A stretch of DNA of 64,000 nucleotides. Source: Arthonia radiata. Its lineage: Eukaryota > Ascomycota > Arthoniomycetes > Arthoniales > Arthoniaceae. The stretch spans positions 930,001-994,000 of the forward strand of contig PSQN01000004.1 of NCBI GenBank assembly GCA_002989075.1, written 5' to 3'. Shown here piece after piece: positions 55,601 through 64,000 of the stretch. The stretch's first letter is position 1. Every line of letters begins with the position of its first letter. The notes beneath the pieces are model-generated. The model ran no database searches and was not told the DNA's origin. It worked only from the letters and a program-made list of their open reading frames with translations. A program made the position numbers and the translations under genes.

Positions 55601-56809
55601 ATCCTGATACTCCGTGCTCTTCACGTTAATCCGGATAAGACGAAGCTCCTACTGCGCCCTGACAAGACCGTCATCACTCAGGAACATCACATCTGGCCGT
55701 CCCTCACTGATGAAGCTTGGGTTGCCGTTGAATCCCAGCTTAAAGATCTCATCCTGAACGACTACGGAAAGAAGAACAATGTCAATGTCTCCTCGCTCAC
55801 CAACTCCGAAGTTCGCGATATCATCTTGGGTATGGAGATCTCTGCACCGTCTATGCAGCGCCAGCAGGCTGCCGAGCTTGATAAGTCTGGCGGTGCGGAG
55901 CAACAACAGCTCACTGCCACTACCACGAAGACGCAGAATGTAATGGGCGAGGACATTGTGGTTACGACAACCTCACAGTACGAGCAACAGTCCTTCGCCT
56001 CCAAGACTGAGTGGCGCACGCGTGCCATTGCGTCCAGCAATCTCCGAACTCGCGCCAACAACATCTATGTCTCGTCCGAGGACATCCGAGAAGACGATCA
56101 TTATACGTACATCTTACCTAAGAACATTTTGAGACGCTTCATCACTATCGCAGATCTGCGGGTGCAGGTTGCTGCGTATCTCTACGGATCCTCGCCGCCC
56201 GACGCGCCGTCCGTCAAAGAGATCAAGACGATAGTGCTGATCCCGCAATTTGGCAACACGCGCGACGTCCAGCTGCCACAGCATCTTCCACGTCACGAGA
56301 GCCTGAAGAGCCTGCAGCCACTCGGTGTCATTCACACCGTGTCTGGTAACGAACCACAATTCCTACCCGCGCAAGATGTCACGACTCACGCGCAACTCAT
56401 GGCTAAGCATGACTCATGGGACAGCAAGACCGTCACCATGACCGTGTCCTTCACGCCTGGCTCTGTCTCTCTATCTGCCTGGTCGCTCACAGCACAAGGC
56501 TACGCCTGGGGCGCGCAAAACCGCGATAAGAATAGCGAGTCGCCTCAGGGCTTTCAGACGAGTGGGTACGCTGAGAAGTGCCAGTTGCTGCTGAGCGACA
56601 GGATCAAGGGCTACTTCCTAGTCCCTGAAGGCGACGTGTGGAACTACAGCTTTATGGGCAGCAGCTTTGAGAGCGTGGGAAGGAGGGAGGTGGACGTAAA
56701 GGTGGATACGCCGAGGCGATTCTATGACGGTGTGCATAGGCCGGTGCACTTCCAGAGCTTCAGTGAGATGGAGGACGTTTGGGTGGACCGGGGGGATGTG
56801 TTCGCTTAG
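49688..56809 (+). CDS. PRP8: Pre-mRNA-splicing factor 8 (U5 snRNP core)
   Basis: Single exon of 7122 nt, 2373 aa. Prp8 is the central spliceosome scaffold, holding U5/U6 and the splice sites at the active site. Start: the ATG at 49688 ([19 protein letters not shown]); an upstream extension opens at GTG. After three poly-Pro blocks come the conserved N-domain ([20 protein letters not shown]), PROCN, RT-like/thumb, linker and endonuclease-like regions, the RNase H-like domain ([20 protein letters not shown]) and the C-terminal Jab1/MPN domain ([20 protein letters not shown]), whose metal site is degenerate in Prp8. Length is normal, so no intein is inserted, although PRP8 is a frequent fungal intein host. 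The lack of introns in so long a gene contrasts with its intron-bearing neighbours. Confidence 0.97.
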   Translation: MNGIPPPPPPPPGMGPSNGAPPPPPPPGWAPSDSSNPPPPPPPGYQSAPDPQSQKLQAKKREWLKLQKQRFGEKRKGGFVESQKADMPPEHLRKIVRDIGDVSQKKFSSDKRSYLGALKFMPHAVFKLLENMPMPWEATRDVKVLYHVNGCLTLVNETPRVIEPVFHAQWATMWMCMRREKADRRHFKRMRFPPFDDEEPPLSWSENLEDVEPLEPIQMELDEQDDEPVYDWLYDHRPLTDTEHVNGPSYKTWNLNLQQLANLNRLSSQLLSDVADPNSYYMFDLDSFFTAKALNIAIPGGPRFEPLYKDIDPNNEDFGEFNAIDRIIFRAPMRTEYRVTFPFLYNSLPRSVKLGWYSHPQIVYVKTDNPDLPAFYFDPIINPISSRAVQPKNLPISHEDELFGVNNNEDEEFQLPKKAAPFMEEEELYNNDTAPAIALWWAPFPFNQRSGHMIRAQDVPLVKQWYLEHVQQGQPVKVRVSYQKMLKSYVLNELHKKNGKAQRKQQLTTSLKSTKFFQQTTIDWVEAGLQVCRQGFNMLNLLIHRKNLTYLHLDYNFNLKPIKTLTTKERKKSRFGNAFHLMREILRLTKLIVDAQVQYRLGNIDAYQLADGILYAFNHVGQLTGMYRYKYKLMHQIRSCKDLKHLIYYRFNSGPVGKGPGCGFWAPAWRVWLFFLRGIIPLLERWLGNLLSRQFEGRHSKGVAKTVTKQRVESHFDLELRASVMSDLMDMMPEGVRQNKVQVVLQHLSEAWRCWKSNIPWKVPGLPAPIENVILRYVKNKADWWISVAHYNRERIRRGATVDKTVAKKNLGRLTRLWLKAEQERQHNYMKDGPYVSSEEAVAIYTTTVHWLESRKFQPIPFPSVSYKHDTKILILALERLREAYSVKGRLNQSQREELALIEQAYDSPGTTLARIKRFLLTQRAFKEVGIDMNDNYSHINPVYDVEPIEKITDAYLDQYLWYQADQHRLFPAWIKPSDSEVPPLLTYKWCQGINNLHKVWETENGECNVMIETQLSKVYEKIDLTLLNRLLRLIMDHNLADYITSKNNVNLNYKDMNHTNSYGLVRGLQFSGFVFQYYGMVIDLLLLGLQRASEIAGPPSSPNDFLQFRDRATETKHPIRLYTRYIDKIWVFFRFSADESKDLIQRFLTEQPDPNFENVIGYHNKKCWPRDSRMRLMRHDVNLGRAVFWQLKNRLPRSMTTIEWDDTFASVYSRDNPNLLFSMCGFEVRILPKIRNINEEFPVKDSVWSLTDNATKERTAHAFLQVTEDDVAKFNNRVRQILMSSGSTTFTKIANKWNTTLIALFTYYREAAVSTVDLLDTIVKCETKIQTRVKIGLNSKMPSRFPPAVFYTPKELGGLGMISGSHILIPTSDKRWSKQTDTGVTHYRAGMSHDEETLIPNIFRYIIPWEAEFIDSQRVWNEYSQKRLEANQQNRRLTLEDLEDSWDRGLPRINTLFQKDRSTLSFDKGFRARTEFKQYTMMKSNPFWWTKQQHDGKLWNLNAYRTDVIQALGGVETILEHTLFKATAFPSWEGLFWEKASGFEESMKFKKLTNAQRSGLNQIPNRRFTLWWSPTINRANVYVGFQVQLDLTGIFLHGKIPTLKISLIQIFRAHLWQKIHESVTMDMCQVFDQELEALGIETVQKETIHPRKSYKMNSSCADILLFASHKWNVSRPSLLFDTKDTMEATTTNKFWIDIQLRYGDYDSHDIERYVRAKYLDYTTDSMSIYPSATGLMIGVDLAYNLYSAYGQYFPGLKQLVQQAMAKVMKANPALYVLRERIRKGLQLYASESNQEFLNSQNYSELFSNQTQLFIDDTNVYRVTIHKTFEGNLTTKPINGAIFIFNPRTGQLFLKIIHTSVWAGQKRLGQLAKWKTAEEVAALIRSLPVEEQPKQLIVTRKGLLDPLEVHLLDFPNISIRASELQLPFQAAMKVEKLGDMILKATEPQMVLYNLYDDWLKSISSYTAFSRLILILRALHVNPDKTKLLLRPDKTVITQEHHIWPSLTDEAWVAVESQLKDLILNDYGKKNNVNVSSLTNSEVRDIILGMEISAPSMQRQQAAELDKSGGAEQQQLTATTTKTQNVMGEDIVVTTTSQYEQQSFASKTEWRTRAIASSNLRTRANNIYVSSEDIREDDHYTYILPKNILRRFITIADLRVQVAAYLYGSSPPDAPSVKEIKTIVLIPQFGNTRDVQLPQHLPRHESLKSLQPLGVIHTVSGNEPQFLPAQDVTTHAQLMAKHDSWDSKTVTMTVSFTPGSVSLSAWSLTAQGYAWGAQNRDKNSESPQGFQTSGYAEKCQLLLSDRIKGYFLVPEGDVWNYSFMGSSFESVGRREVDVKVDTPRRFYDGVHRPVHFQSFSEMEDVWVDRGDVFA

Positions 56810-57477
56810 ATTGCTGTGGGCGAGTTGGTCTTGAGGTCTAATAGGAGGGAACAAGGAGGTTATGTGGGGGTCATTCATGCGCGGAGTCTGGAGCAGGGTC
56901 TCTGAGCAGCATGAATGCATGATAGCATAGCAAGGAGGATGGCGTCTACGAGAGCCATTTTGGAGGCGTCGGTGTATACATATGAATGCCAAAGCCATTG
57001 AACCTACACCACAAATGACTCAACGCTCCTGTGCACGACAGAATCACAACGAGCCCCAGACTTTCCTGTCAGGAGACATCGCCTCCGTAGGCTGTTTCCA
57101 ACACTCATCACTCCGCCCCATACAGTAAGCAGCCCCATCTTGTGCCGCGAAATCCTCATAATGACACGAGACGACCCTCTTCGGGGCCATGCTTACACGC
57201 TCACTTATACAGGTAACCCACCCCGATCGCAGGTACTTCTATAATAACTGTGATTTCGGGGTGCCGGGCTCCCAATCGCTTGTAAGCGCGGTGGGCAAGC
57301 ATCAGTACTGGATCTTGAACTTGTCTTGATTGATATGGGTTAGAGGTTAGGAACATGGAGGAGCGATGCGCTTCATCTGGCCACGTATCAGAGATGCGCC
57401 GTAGTGCCGCAGTATTAGGTGCAAAGCTCGGAGTGAGGAGGAGGAGGAGGGATCAAAGAGGACGCACGAATCCGCCA
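56810..57477. other. PRP8 3' flank, intergenic
   Basis: About 0.67 kb with no supported gene. Confidence 0.5.
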
Positions 57478-57875
57478 GACGACCTAATCCGGCTATGACT
57501 GTTTCATCTCACTACCGGTAACGCTGCTTGTAGGCGTTATCCTCCGCTTCTGCCGTCTTTCTACTGCGCTGTTACTTGACCTTTGAATGCGTCGCCCCCG
57601 GTCCTCGCCCGGATGGCCTGATCTGGTATCTGGACTGTCCCATCTCACTATCGGCAACGCTGCTTGTAGGCGTTTTTGTACGCTTCTGCCGTCCCTATGG
57701 ACTTCGCACAATTAATGGTTGAGTCACGCCAGCCCCGACATCGCCCGGACGACCTGATCTGGTATATGGACTGTCCCATCTGACTAGTTGTCGATCCTGC
57801 TTGTAAACTTCTTCCTCTTCTGCCGTCCCTATCCACTTCGCACAATTAATGGTTGAGTCACGCCGGCCCCGGAGG
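57478..57875. repeat. 136-bp minisatellite, about three copies
   Basis: Units start at GACTG 57497, 57633 and 57769, exactly 136 bp apart. Shared blocks include CATCTCACTA, CTGCTTGTAGGCGTT, CTTCTGCCGTC and GACCTGATCTGGTAT. Units 2 and 3 also share CTTCGCACAATTAATGG. It lies 0.25-0.65 kb upstream of the NAPE-PLD-like gene. Minus-strand frames through it encode repeated peptides starting MCEV[HD]RDGR, probably by chance. Confidence 0.85.
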
Positions 57876-58121
57876 CTCGCCATGGATCCCTCGACTGGGG
57901 TTCTGCTGAATGTGAACGTTCGTGCGCGTCTTGTATGCGGGGGAATGGCGCTCCTTCTGCCGCGCGAGTGCTGGACACGTATGCGCGTCGTGGACTTATA
58001 CAAACCGTGTATGCCTCGCCATGTGTGTGTGCTTGTGAACGCGCCCGCCCCATCGCCCTCGCCGTAACGCTGTCTTCGATACCGCTGCCCCCGTCGTTGC
58101 GCATCGTCGTGGCTGCTCAGC

Positions 58122-59882
58122 ATGTCCAATCCTGGTTCTGACCCCAAGCACCCCGACGCCGGTAACCGCAAGCAAGACAGCACCTCAGACACCTCCAAAA
58201 AAGAGAAAGGCAGCAACCCCAACAAAAACTCCACCGACAAACCAAAGGACGAACCGCATCGGAAATCCGCCCTCCGTAGCGCGCAGCGCCCTGTGCAGAA
58301 ACAACCCTACCAGTGCCGCCACAATGCCCTTCCCTCGCATCTCTCCGCGGATGACAAGCGCAATGAAATCTCCAAAACGAGGGAGAATAATTTCTTCGAC
58401 CGTGAGCACGAACTTGAGTGGGATGAAGCGCCGCTACAAAACTCGACACATTCTGAGTATATGATACAGCCGCACCGCACCTGGTGGGGCGGGTTCGCGA
58501 ATAATGGCATCGAGTGGGTGATCCATCATCAGCTGTTTGCGGCGTACATCGGGGCTGCGACGAAATGCTGTACTTGGCATAAGTATGCCAGTTTGCGGGA
58601 GCGCAAGGATGTGGATCCGCGGGCGCCGGAGCCGGTAGAAGGAGGGTGGTGGAAAGATGATAAGGGTACGCCCAGAGAGAGGGACGAAAAGAAGGAGGAG
58701 GAGAAAAAGAAGATGGGAGAACGGGGGAAAGAGAAGGCGGGGGAAGGGGTAAAAGTGGAGAAAGAGGAGATGGGAAAGAAGGATGGGCAAAGTGATGAGA
58801 AGCCTGATGAGCAGAAGGACATGAAGGCGGAGGAAGGGAAGCAGAAGAGTATATGGGATTGGTTCTTCTGCAGGGGCGCCTCAGCAGACAAGAAACCGGA
58901 TAAGGAGCCGACGTACGGGAAACCCGACAACCCTCCGCCGGCAAAGAACAACATCAAAGCTGTATGGATTGGGCATGCAACCTTCTTGCTGCGCTTCGAC
59001 GGCTTCAACGTCATTACAGATCCCGTGCTTGGAGATATTCATTTCGGGCCGTGGTTCTCCATCCCTAAGATGCGCTGCGGCGAAGATCTGAAAGTAATCG
59101 AGACGACGCCGTATGAACGCCAAACGCATCCCGGTATCGACATTAAGAAGAAAAAGCTGCCGCCGATCGACCTGATTACGCTATCACATGGACACCGCGA
59201 CCACTTCGACGAGAGGAGTCTAAGATATATCCATGAGTACAATCGCAAGGAGCACAATCATGAGGTTCACATATGTGCACCGGAGGGAGCCCATCGTGTC
59301 CTACATCATATGGGTTTCAGGGAAGACAATATACATACGGCGTTGTGGTGGGAGCAGTTCCAGCATTCGCGCGAGGGCGGAAGGGTGCCGCCATTGAGTG
59401 TGACGTTCCTGCCAGCGAAGCATTGGAGCGGACTCGGCGCTTTCGACATCTGTAAGATCCTGTGGGGTGGCTGGATGTTCAGTCAGGGCGGGAATAATAT
59501 TTACTTCAGCGGTGATAGCGCCTGGGAGGAGAGCCGCTTCGAGGCAATCAGCAAGGTGTACAGCGAGTTGTACAACAACAAAATTGACGCGGCGCTCGTT
59601 GCGGTGGGACCGTGTATTCCACATGGGGCTATGAGGGGTTCGCACGCTTCTGGGCGTGAACTTGTGAAGATTGTCCGTAAGTTGGGGCTTCAAGATGATG
59701 GATGCACGCTTGTCGCTGCGCATCACTCGACTTTCAAGCTTGGCGTGGACAAGATGACCGAACCGAGAGAGCGGTGGTGGAAATATGCGGAAAAAGACCA
59801 GAAGCGGATGTGTTGGCCGGAGTTGGGAGTGGAGTTTGGACTTTTGAGAGACCCTAAGAACTTGAGCAGAAGGGGCCGCTGA
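58122..59882 (+). CDS. NAPE-PLD-like metallo-beta-lactamase-fold hydrolase
   Basis: Single exon, 586 aa, from the ATG at 58122. Homologous to N-acylphosphatidylethanolamine-hydrolysing phospholipase D, a zinc hydrolase releasing N-acylethanolamines from membrane phospholipid. The MBL domain covers about residues 280-586: VWIGHATFLLRFDGFNVITD, the HxHxDH metal motif in LSHGHRDHFDERS, PAKHWSG, YFSGDSAWEE and VAAHHSTFKLG. Family N-terminal signatures are YMIQPHRTWWGGFANN. An insert of about 80 residues, almost all E, K, D and G (DEKKEEEKKKMGERGKEKAG), lies between and is not in animal NAPE-PLD. The N-terminus is hydrophilic with no signal peptide. Actual substrate in the fungus is unproven. Confidence 0.85.
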   Translation: MSNPGSDPKHPDAGNRKQDSTSDTSKKEKGSNPNKNSTDKPKDEPHRKSALRSAQRPVQKQPYQCRHNALPSHLSADDKRNEISKTRENNFFDREHELEWDEAPLQNSTHSEYMIQPHRTWWGGFANNGIEWVIHHQLFAAYIGAATKCCTWHKYASLRERKDVDPRAPEPVEGGWWKDDKGTPRERDEKKEEEKKKMGERGKEKAGEGVKVEKEEMGKKDGQSDEKPDEQKDMKAEEGKQKSIWDWFFCRGASADKKPDKEPTYGKPDNPPPAKNNIKAVWIGHATFLLRFDGFNVITDPVLGDIHFGPWFSIPKMRCGEDLKVIETTPYERQTHPGIDIKKKKLPPIDLITLSHGHRDHFDERSLRYIHEYNRKEHNHEVHICAPEGAHRVLHHMGFREDNIHTALWWEQFQHSREGGRVPPLSVTFLPAKHWSGLGAFDICKILWGGWMFSQGGNNIYFSGDSAWEESRFEAISKVYSELYNNKIDAALVAVGPCIPHGAMRGSHASGRELVKIVRKLGLQDDGCTLVAAHHSTFKLGVDKMTEPRERWWKYAEKDQKRMCWPELGVEFGLLRDPKNLSRRGR

Positions 59883-60583
59883 CCGTGCGTCGCCGTCGCC
59901 AGCAGGCTTTATACGGTAGCTGATCTACTCTGAGGATTACGTGAGCGCGTGGTGAAGTCTCCAATTGATTCGACGCAATATTAAGTGTATGTAGTCGCGG
60001 TTCTGCGGATCGTATTACTCCAAGAGATAGTGAGGTCGAGTAAGATGGATGTGCGATGGGTCTTGCAATCATCACAACGCAGCTCAACCGTGATAGCCAC
60101 CTTCATCCTGTGTGGTTCAGCAAAGGCCACGAGCTATTACTTCGGTCGAATTTGAATGATTTTCCAACGCGTCAATATCAATTATCGATATATCGGGCGC
60201 AGGTTGCACCCTCCTTGATTCCTTCACTATACGGATTGTCCACATCCTGGAGGATGATCTTTCGAGACACCCAAGGGCTGCTGCTAAGCCTTCACGTGGG
60301 ATTCGGGATCCTCCCGGTTCCTATAGCGTGCCAGGCGGACTGGTTGATCAGCCACTTCCTACAGGATCTATTATGGATACTGCTGCGAATACAGAGGCCA
60401 CCATTGGGCAGGGCCGGATATTGTAAGGCGTAGTCTTTCGTCGATCTATCTCCGGAGGAACCAGATCCTACAATCGTGGTCGCATGTGGACCATGCAACG
60501 TTTGTGCAGCATAGTCTGAGACAGCACTGCCTCTCTTCATCGCAACGTCTTCTTTATGCGGGTCTTGCCATGCCATTGAATAT
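59883..60583. other. Intergenic between NAPE-PLD-like gene and NDUFAF3
   Basis: About 0.7 kb between two convergent genes. Frames of about 100-125 codons on both strands have no domain or paralog; not supported. Confidence 0.4.
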
Positions 60584-61384
60584 TTACCGCTTCCGAATCT
60601 GCCTGACACCAAATCCGCAGGGCACCATTGCAGCTACGACTTCCGCGGTGCCCCTCTCCGTGGCCAGGAGGTTGAACTGACTCGCGGCGTTTCTTGTGTC
60701 GAGAACTTCAATCCTCACACCGTATTCTTGCAATCTTTCTCTTGTCGCTTTCTCCAGTGGCACAATTCGTGCACCAGTGCCAATGATTAAGAGATCTGGT
60801 TTGGGCCAGACGAGCCCCAGTAGGCCTAATGCGGAGGAAGGTATACTGAATGTGCCTGCGCCTGCTATCAGGCCGCCGGTGCCGTTGCCTTCTCGAACGA
60901 GGTCTACACCACGTAAGATCTGCGACGGAGGTTGCACAGAAGGCTGCGGTGAGGGCGAGGCAGCCATCCAAGGTCTCCACACAAAGGCCTCGCCGCCGAT
61001 GAGCATGACGCCGTCTCCGTCCGTGATTCTGAGGCCACTGTCAAGGAGGAAGCCGATGTCGCTGCATTCGTCTATTGCACTTGTAGGAGCGGCGGTGGCA
61101 CCAAGGACGTCAAGAGTGTTGAAATCTGTTTGGGTGTGTTCGGAGGAAGTGGGGCCTCGGTCGGGGTGTGTGGCTGGACGAGCTCGGCTGGAGGCATGGC
61201 GGGCGTGAAGGGTTTCGGTAGGCAGACAAGCTGACTGTCTGGTCGTCTCAGGTGTTGAGGACCTCAGATCAGTGATAGCTGGGGTTCGACGCGAAAGCGA
61301 ACCCGAGGCTGCTCTGCGTTGGCCTTGTTGTTGGAGGGCGCGGAGGAGAGGTCGTGCGAGGGAGGAGCGTGCTGATTGTGCCAT
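60584..61384 (-). CDS. NADH dehydrogenase assembly factor 3 (NDUFAF3, Mth938-like domain)
   Basis: 266 aa from the ATG at 61384 (MAQSARSSLARPLLRALQQQ), an Arg-rich, acid-free mitochondrial presequence. A second in-frame ATG at 61486 would add 34 residues that weaken the presequence. The Mth938/DUF498 domain spans about residues 110-266: GFLLDSGLRITDGDGVMLIG, LGLVWPKPDLLIIGTGARIV, then RLQEYGVRIEVLDTRNAASQ and FNLLATERGTAEVVAAMVP. The protein helps assemble the membrane arm of respiratory complex I in mitochondria, with NDUFAF4 in animals. A Ser/Pro/Gln insert interrupts the domain near residue 150. No intron is needed. Confidence 0.88.
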   Translation of the reverse strand: MAQSARSSLARPLLRALQQQGQRRAASGSLSRRTPAITDLRSSTPETTRQSACLPTETLHARHASSRARPATHPDRGPTSSEHTQTDFNTLDVLGATAAPTSAIDECSDIGFLLDSGLRITDGDGVMLIGGEAFVWRPWMAASPSPQPSVQPPSQILRGVDLVREGNGTGGLIAGAGTFSIPSSALGLLGLVWPKPDLLIIGTGARIVPLEKATRERLQEYGVRIEVLDTRNAASQFNLLATERGTAEVVAAMVPCGFGVRQIRKR

Positions 61385-63640
61385 TTTGGTGCTACGATGG
61401 ATAGATGCTCTCGAGCGATAGGCTTTGTTTACGCCCTGATCAGGGGAGATATACCTGCCAATGGTGATCAAACAGCGTGAGGGCATGTCAATAATGTACC
61501 TACCTAGGCGAGGAAATTAAGACGAGAGCTAGTCGAATCGGTGACCTCATCTGCGCACGGGCCGCCCAGCGCGCTTGTCAAACCTTATAGTCGCTGGCGC
61601 GAATTTTGACATTGCGTTGCACGGCTCTGTCCTCCCACCAACGTCCACCACTGCCGGATGCACGACGCCGCCTACCCGGGGTCTTGGTTGGTCTCTACTT
61701 CCTCTGTCACGTGGGTGCGACCCTCAACTCGAGTGCATGCCTTACCATCCGCAGCCCGCACTGGGTCGATGAGCAATCTTGGACTCTGTAAGCCGACTCA
61801 GGGGCTTCAATGACAAGAGAGCTTCGTGACAAGGGCCCGCTGAGAGCAGTGGCGCTCACAGAACAAAGTTTGGCTCACAAGGGAACGTATGTGCAGCAAC
61901 GGAACAAAGATGAGGTGCCTCTCCGGGATGTAGAAGGACCAGATGGGAGTGAGAAGACCGCGAAGAAGGGAAAGGCACAAGGTGGTGAGTTGTCGTTGGA
62001 CACAATGCGTGGAAGACAGCTTGGGTCTCGCTGTCTATCCGTAGCCAATCTCCGCCATGAAGGTTGCCATCCAAATGTGTTTAGATGCCCGCGAAACTAT
62101 GCGTTGTCTGTGCGGCTGCTGCTACCTTTCTATGTCCATCTGCTGACTTTTATCTGCACATTTAGTAATCTACTTTTCGAGCGATCAAACGCCAATGCCT
62201 TTCCTCGATGAGGATGTGTGGTTAAGGAAGAAGAAGTTGACAAAATCGAAATTGGGTTAATAATTACACACGTCAATCAGAACCAGGTACCTGGGTCTAT
62301 ACAAATACTCTATCCCAAGCGCCCAGATTTGCGCCTGAGGCAAATGCCCGCTTGTCCATATGTACTGTCCTCAGTATGTTGCTCCCTATTATAATGTACA
62401 AGAAGACCCCGTTTTCCTAAGATTGGGGGCCCGCTGAGGATAAACCCTCTGTTATTCATCTACCACTTGATCTTTTAAGGTGTCAAAAGGCTTTTGTCGT
62501 ATAACTAGGACCATATCTGGAACATCTAGGACAGCACTTCTCGAGCTTGTCCCGGCTCTGATATTTCGAGAGAGATCATGCGAGGTACCAACAAGCGTTG
62601 AAGCTGAAGTAAGGCTGTTCAATGCGGCGGCCTGTTCGCTGAAAGCATGTTCCGATGCTCAATTGATTGTGCCTTTCACAACTTGGTCGTGGACTGGCTC
62701 GCAACATGGCAGAGATCCGGTAGATCCCGCACACTGGCATTGTGCGAGCCATTACATCGCCCGCGGGCTTGTGATATAGCGCGTCTCTTTCTACTTCTCT
62801 CAAGTAAAGTGTTGACATTATTGCTGACATCAAGTTGGAGGTGTGCCGTTCTCTAGATACTCTCGCTCAATGATGGTCGGCAGAAGTTGCAAAGGTCGTG
62901 GAAGATCGCTGATTTCAGCGCCTGTAAGCATGATTAAAAGGGAGGGCCCCCAAAAGGCACCTCACCTTTTTGCCTTGCAGGCTGGGCTCCTCGATCATGT
63001 CCGCAAGCTCGAAGTGAAGCGCTGGTGCTCGATCAGGTATTGTTTCTGTGCTATTGGCAGTGATACTTGGACTGCTCAAACGAACTTTTCGACTGGCGGA
63101 ACGCCACAGAGTCAGAGTACGGAAGCAGGGTTGTACATCCGCGATTGTGAGCGTGTTCTCCACTTGCTCGTGCCTCGAGGGTTACGCAACATTGGTCGTA
63201 CCCCTGTTTATGCAGGGTACCGTGTCGTGCGCTTAGACGTGCGCTGTCCTTTTGGCATGGTTGTAGCGGCGGGCAGGAATGAAAAACAGGTCGGCATAGT
63301 TGGTTGCAAGATCCATACGTTCGCCTGATCGATCGATTATCGGGGTCTTATACTTCGGTGTTACGCACCGTTTCCGGGTGGAAGCTGACCGTGAGAGAGA
63401 CGCAGTCAGCGGCAGCTTTGTTGAAGTAGTTATAGACAAAGCCTATTAAATGAAAACGATGCTGACGCCGAGATCTCATGTAAGGTCCTCGCTGGTCACC
63501 GCTCTTTGCGTCTATCGTCTGAGAGGTGCTGGTGGTTGAGGGTCTGGTTCCAGAGCGGTGAAGATCCAGGATTGGGTCGCAGGACACGCTCCACGTCGGA
63601 CTTGACTCAATTAGAAGGATTAGATGATGTCGTGTAACGG
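61385..63640. other. 2.3-kb region with no firmly supported gene
   Basis: A minus-strand stretch at about 62850-63175 looks partly coding (HFELADMIEEPSLQGKK then a canonical GTGAGG donor and a TTACAG acceptor 44 nt on), but it has a stop just upstream and no start. It may be a gene fragment. The rest shows nothing I can support. Confidence 0.4.
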
Positions 63641-64000
63641 CTACTGATTTGCGATTTCGTATTCTTCATTGCCTTGGCGTTTCAACTCCTCAGCCTCCAG
63701 CGTTTCCAGCCGCTCCTGACATTGAGTCGGACTAATTTTGCCGTTCAGCTTGGCCGAAATCTGCCTCCACTTCTCGGCCTCGACGATTTGAGCGGCCTGA
63801 CGCAACTCGTTGTCCTTGTAGACCGATGTCAGTGGCGGAAGTGCAGAGATAGGAGGTAAACGCACAATCTCGGGGTTCCACTGGAAATCGTCTTTCCGGC
63901 GGAGTTTCGTGCAGTACCTGACCTGAAGCGTCCCTGATTTGCGATCAGGGAAGAAATCGGCAATTTGCTTCCACGAGAGCTTGGGCTGCGTGTAATCTTC
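63641..64000 (-). CDS. Partial Myb/SANT-domain protein (C-terminal 119 residues)
   Basis: The minus-strand frame is open from the right edge to TAA/TGA at 63641, so the start lies outside the window. The visible part begins inside a Myb/SANT repeat: SWKQIADFFPDRKSGTLQVR then YCTKLRRK, the typical fungal form of the third helix (G-x-L-Q-V-R-Y). A second, weaker repeat follows (EAEKWRQISAKLNGKISPTQ then CQERLETLE). Two such repeats suggest a DNA-binding nuclear protein. The C-terminus ends KRQGNEEYEIANQ. No intron is needed in this part. Target unknown. Confidence 0.8.
   Translation of the reverse strand, partial: EDYTQPKLSWKQIADFFPDRKSGTLQVRYCTKLRRKDDFQWNPEIVRLPPISALPPLTSVYKDNELRQAAQIVEAEKWRQISAKLNGKISPTQCQERLETLEAEELKRQGNEEYEIANQ

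Noticed and set aside
57493-57845. Minus-strand frames encoding repeated MCEV peptides
   Set aside because: They arise from the 136-bp DNA repeat itself; no evidence of expression.
60056-60612. Frames of about 105-125 codons on both strands between two convergent genes
   Set aside because: No domain, no paralog, and overlapping each other; probably chance.
62850-63328. Possible coding pieces on both strands
   Set aside because: The minus strand has a canonical intron and plausible residues but no start and an upstream stop. Not enough to call a gene.

Overview
The window comes from the nuclear genome of a filamentous ascomycete (Pezizomycotina). Gene content and style fit Dothideomycetes best, but that class is inferred, not proven. 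Evidence: genes carry short introns of about 50-80 nt with GTAAGT/GTGAGT donors and CTAAC/CTGAC branch points. The set includes FKS1 glucan synthase, a GPI-anchored GH72 glucanosyltransferase, an AcrB-type protein, a Clr5-domain protein, and many short lineage-restricted paralogs. I saw no transposon, LTR element, tRNA or rRNA that I could support.

Layout. (1) 1-6.2 kb, all minus strand: the start of a large unknown protein running off the left edge, then the order Z1-Y1-Y2-Z2. Z1 and Z2 are multi-finger C2H2 paralogs; Y1 and Y2 are paralogs of an unknown family. (2) 6.7-13.7 kb, plus strand: TAF1 (TFIID), uracil-DNA glycosylase with a pair of ACGCGT boxes upstream, and an F-box protein. (3) 13.8-17.1 kb, minus: four tandem two-exon paralogs of about 112-123 aa (A-D). 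(4) 17.7-25.3 kb, plus: a second tandem array of three-exon paralogs (E, the double-domain fusion FG, a decayed copy, H, I) in which fusion, decay, truncation and repeat growth are all visible. (5) 26-27.7 kb, minus: a Clr5-domain gene. (6) 29-63 kb, conserved housekeeping: LCB1 serine palmitoyltransferase, FKS1 and a GH72 Gel protein head to head, AcrB, MED11, a flavin-reductase-like protein, mitochondrial bL31, cytosolic eL34, PRP8, an NAPE-PLD-like hydrolase, NDUFAF3, and at the right edge part of a Myb/SANT protein.

The conserved genes cover transcription (TAF1, MED11), splicing (PRP8), translation (eL34, bL31m), cell-wall glucan (FKS1 makes beta-1,3-glucan and the Gel protein remodels it), sphingolipid synthesis (LCB1) and complex I assembly. 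The accessory part (1-6 kb and 13.8-25.3 kb) is the evolutionarily active part. Two unrelated-looking families expanded there by local duplication. The Y genes and the E-I array share intron phases and a final exon opening with a hydrophobic-A-A-E motif, which suggests one superfamily.

Exon boundaries were placed by eye from splice consensus, reading-frame closure and comparison between paralogs. They have not been tested against transcripts. Where a start or junction could not be settled, this is stated.
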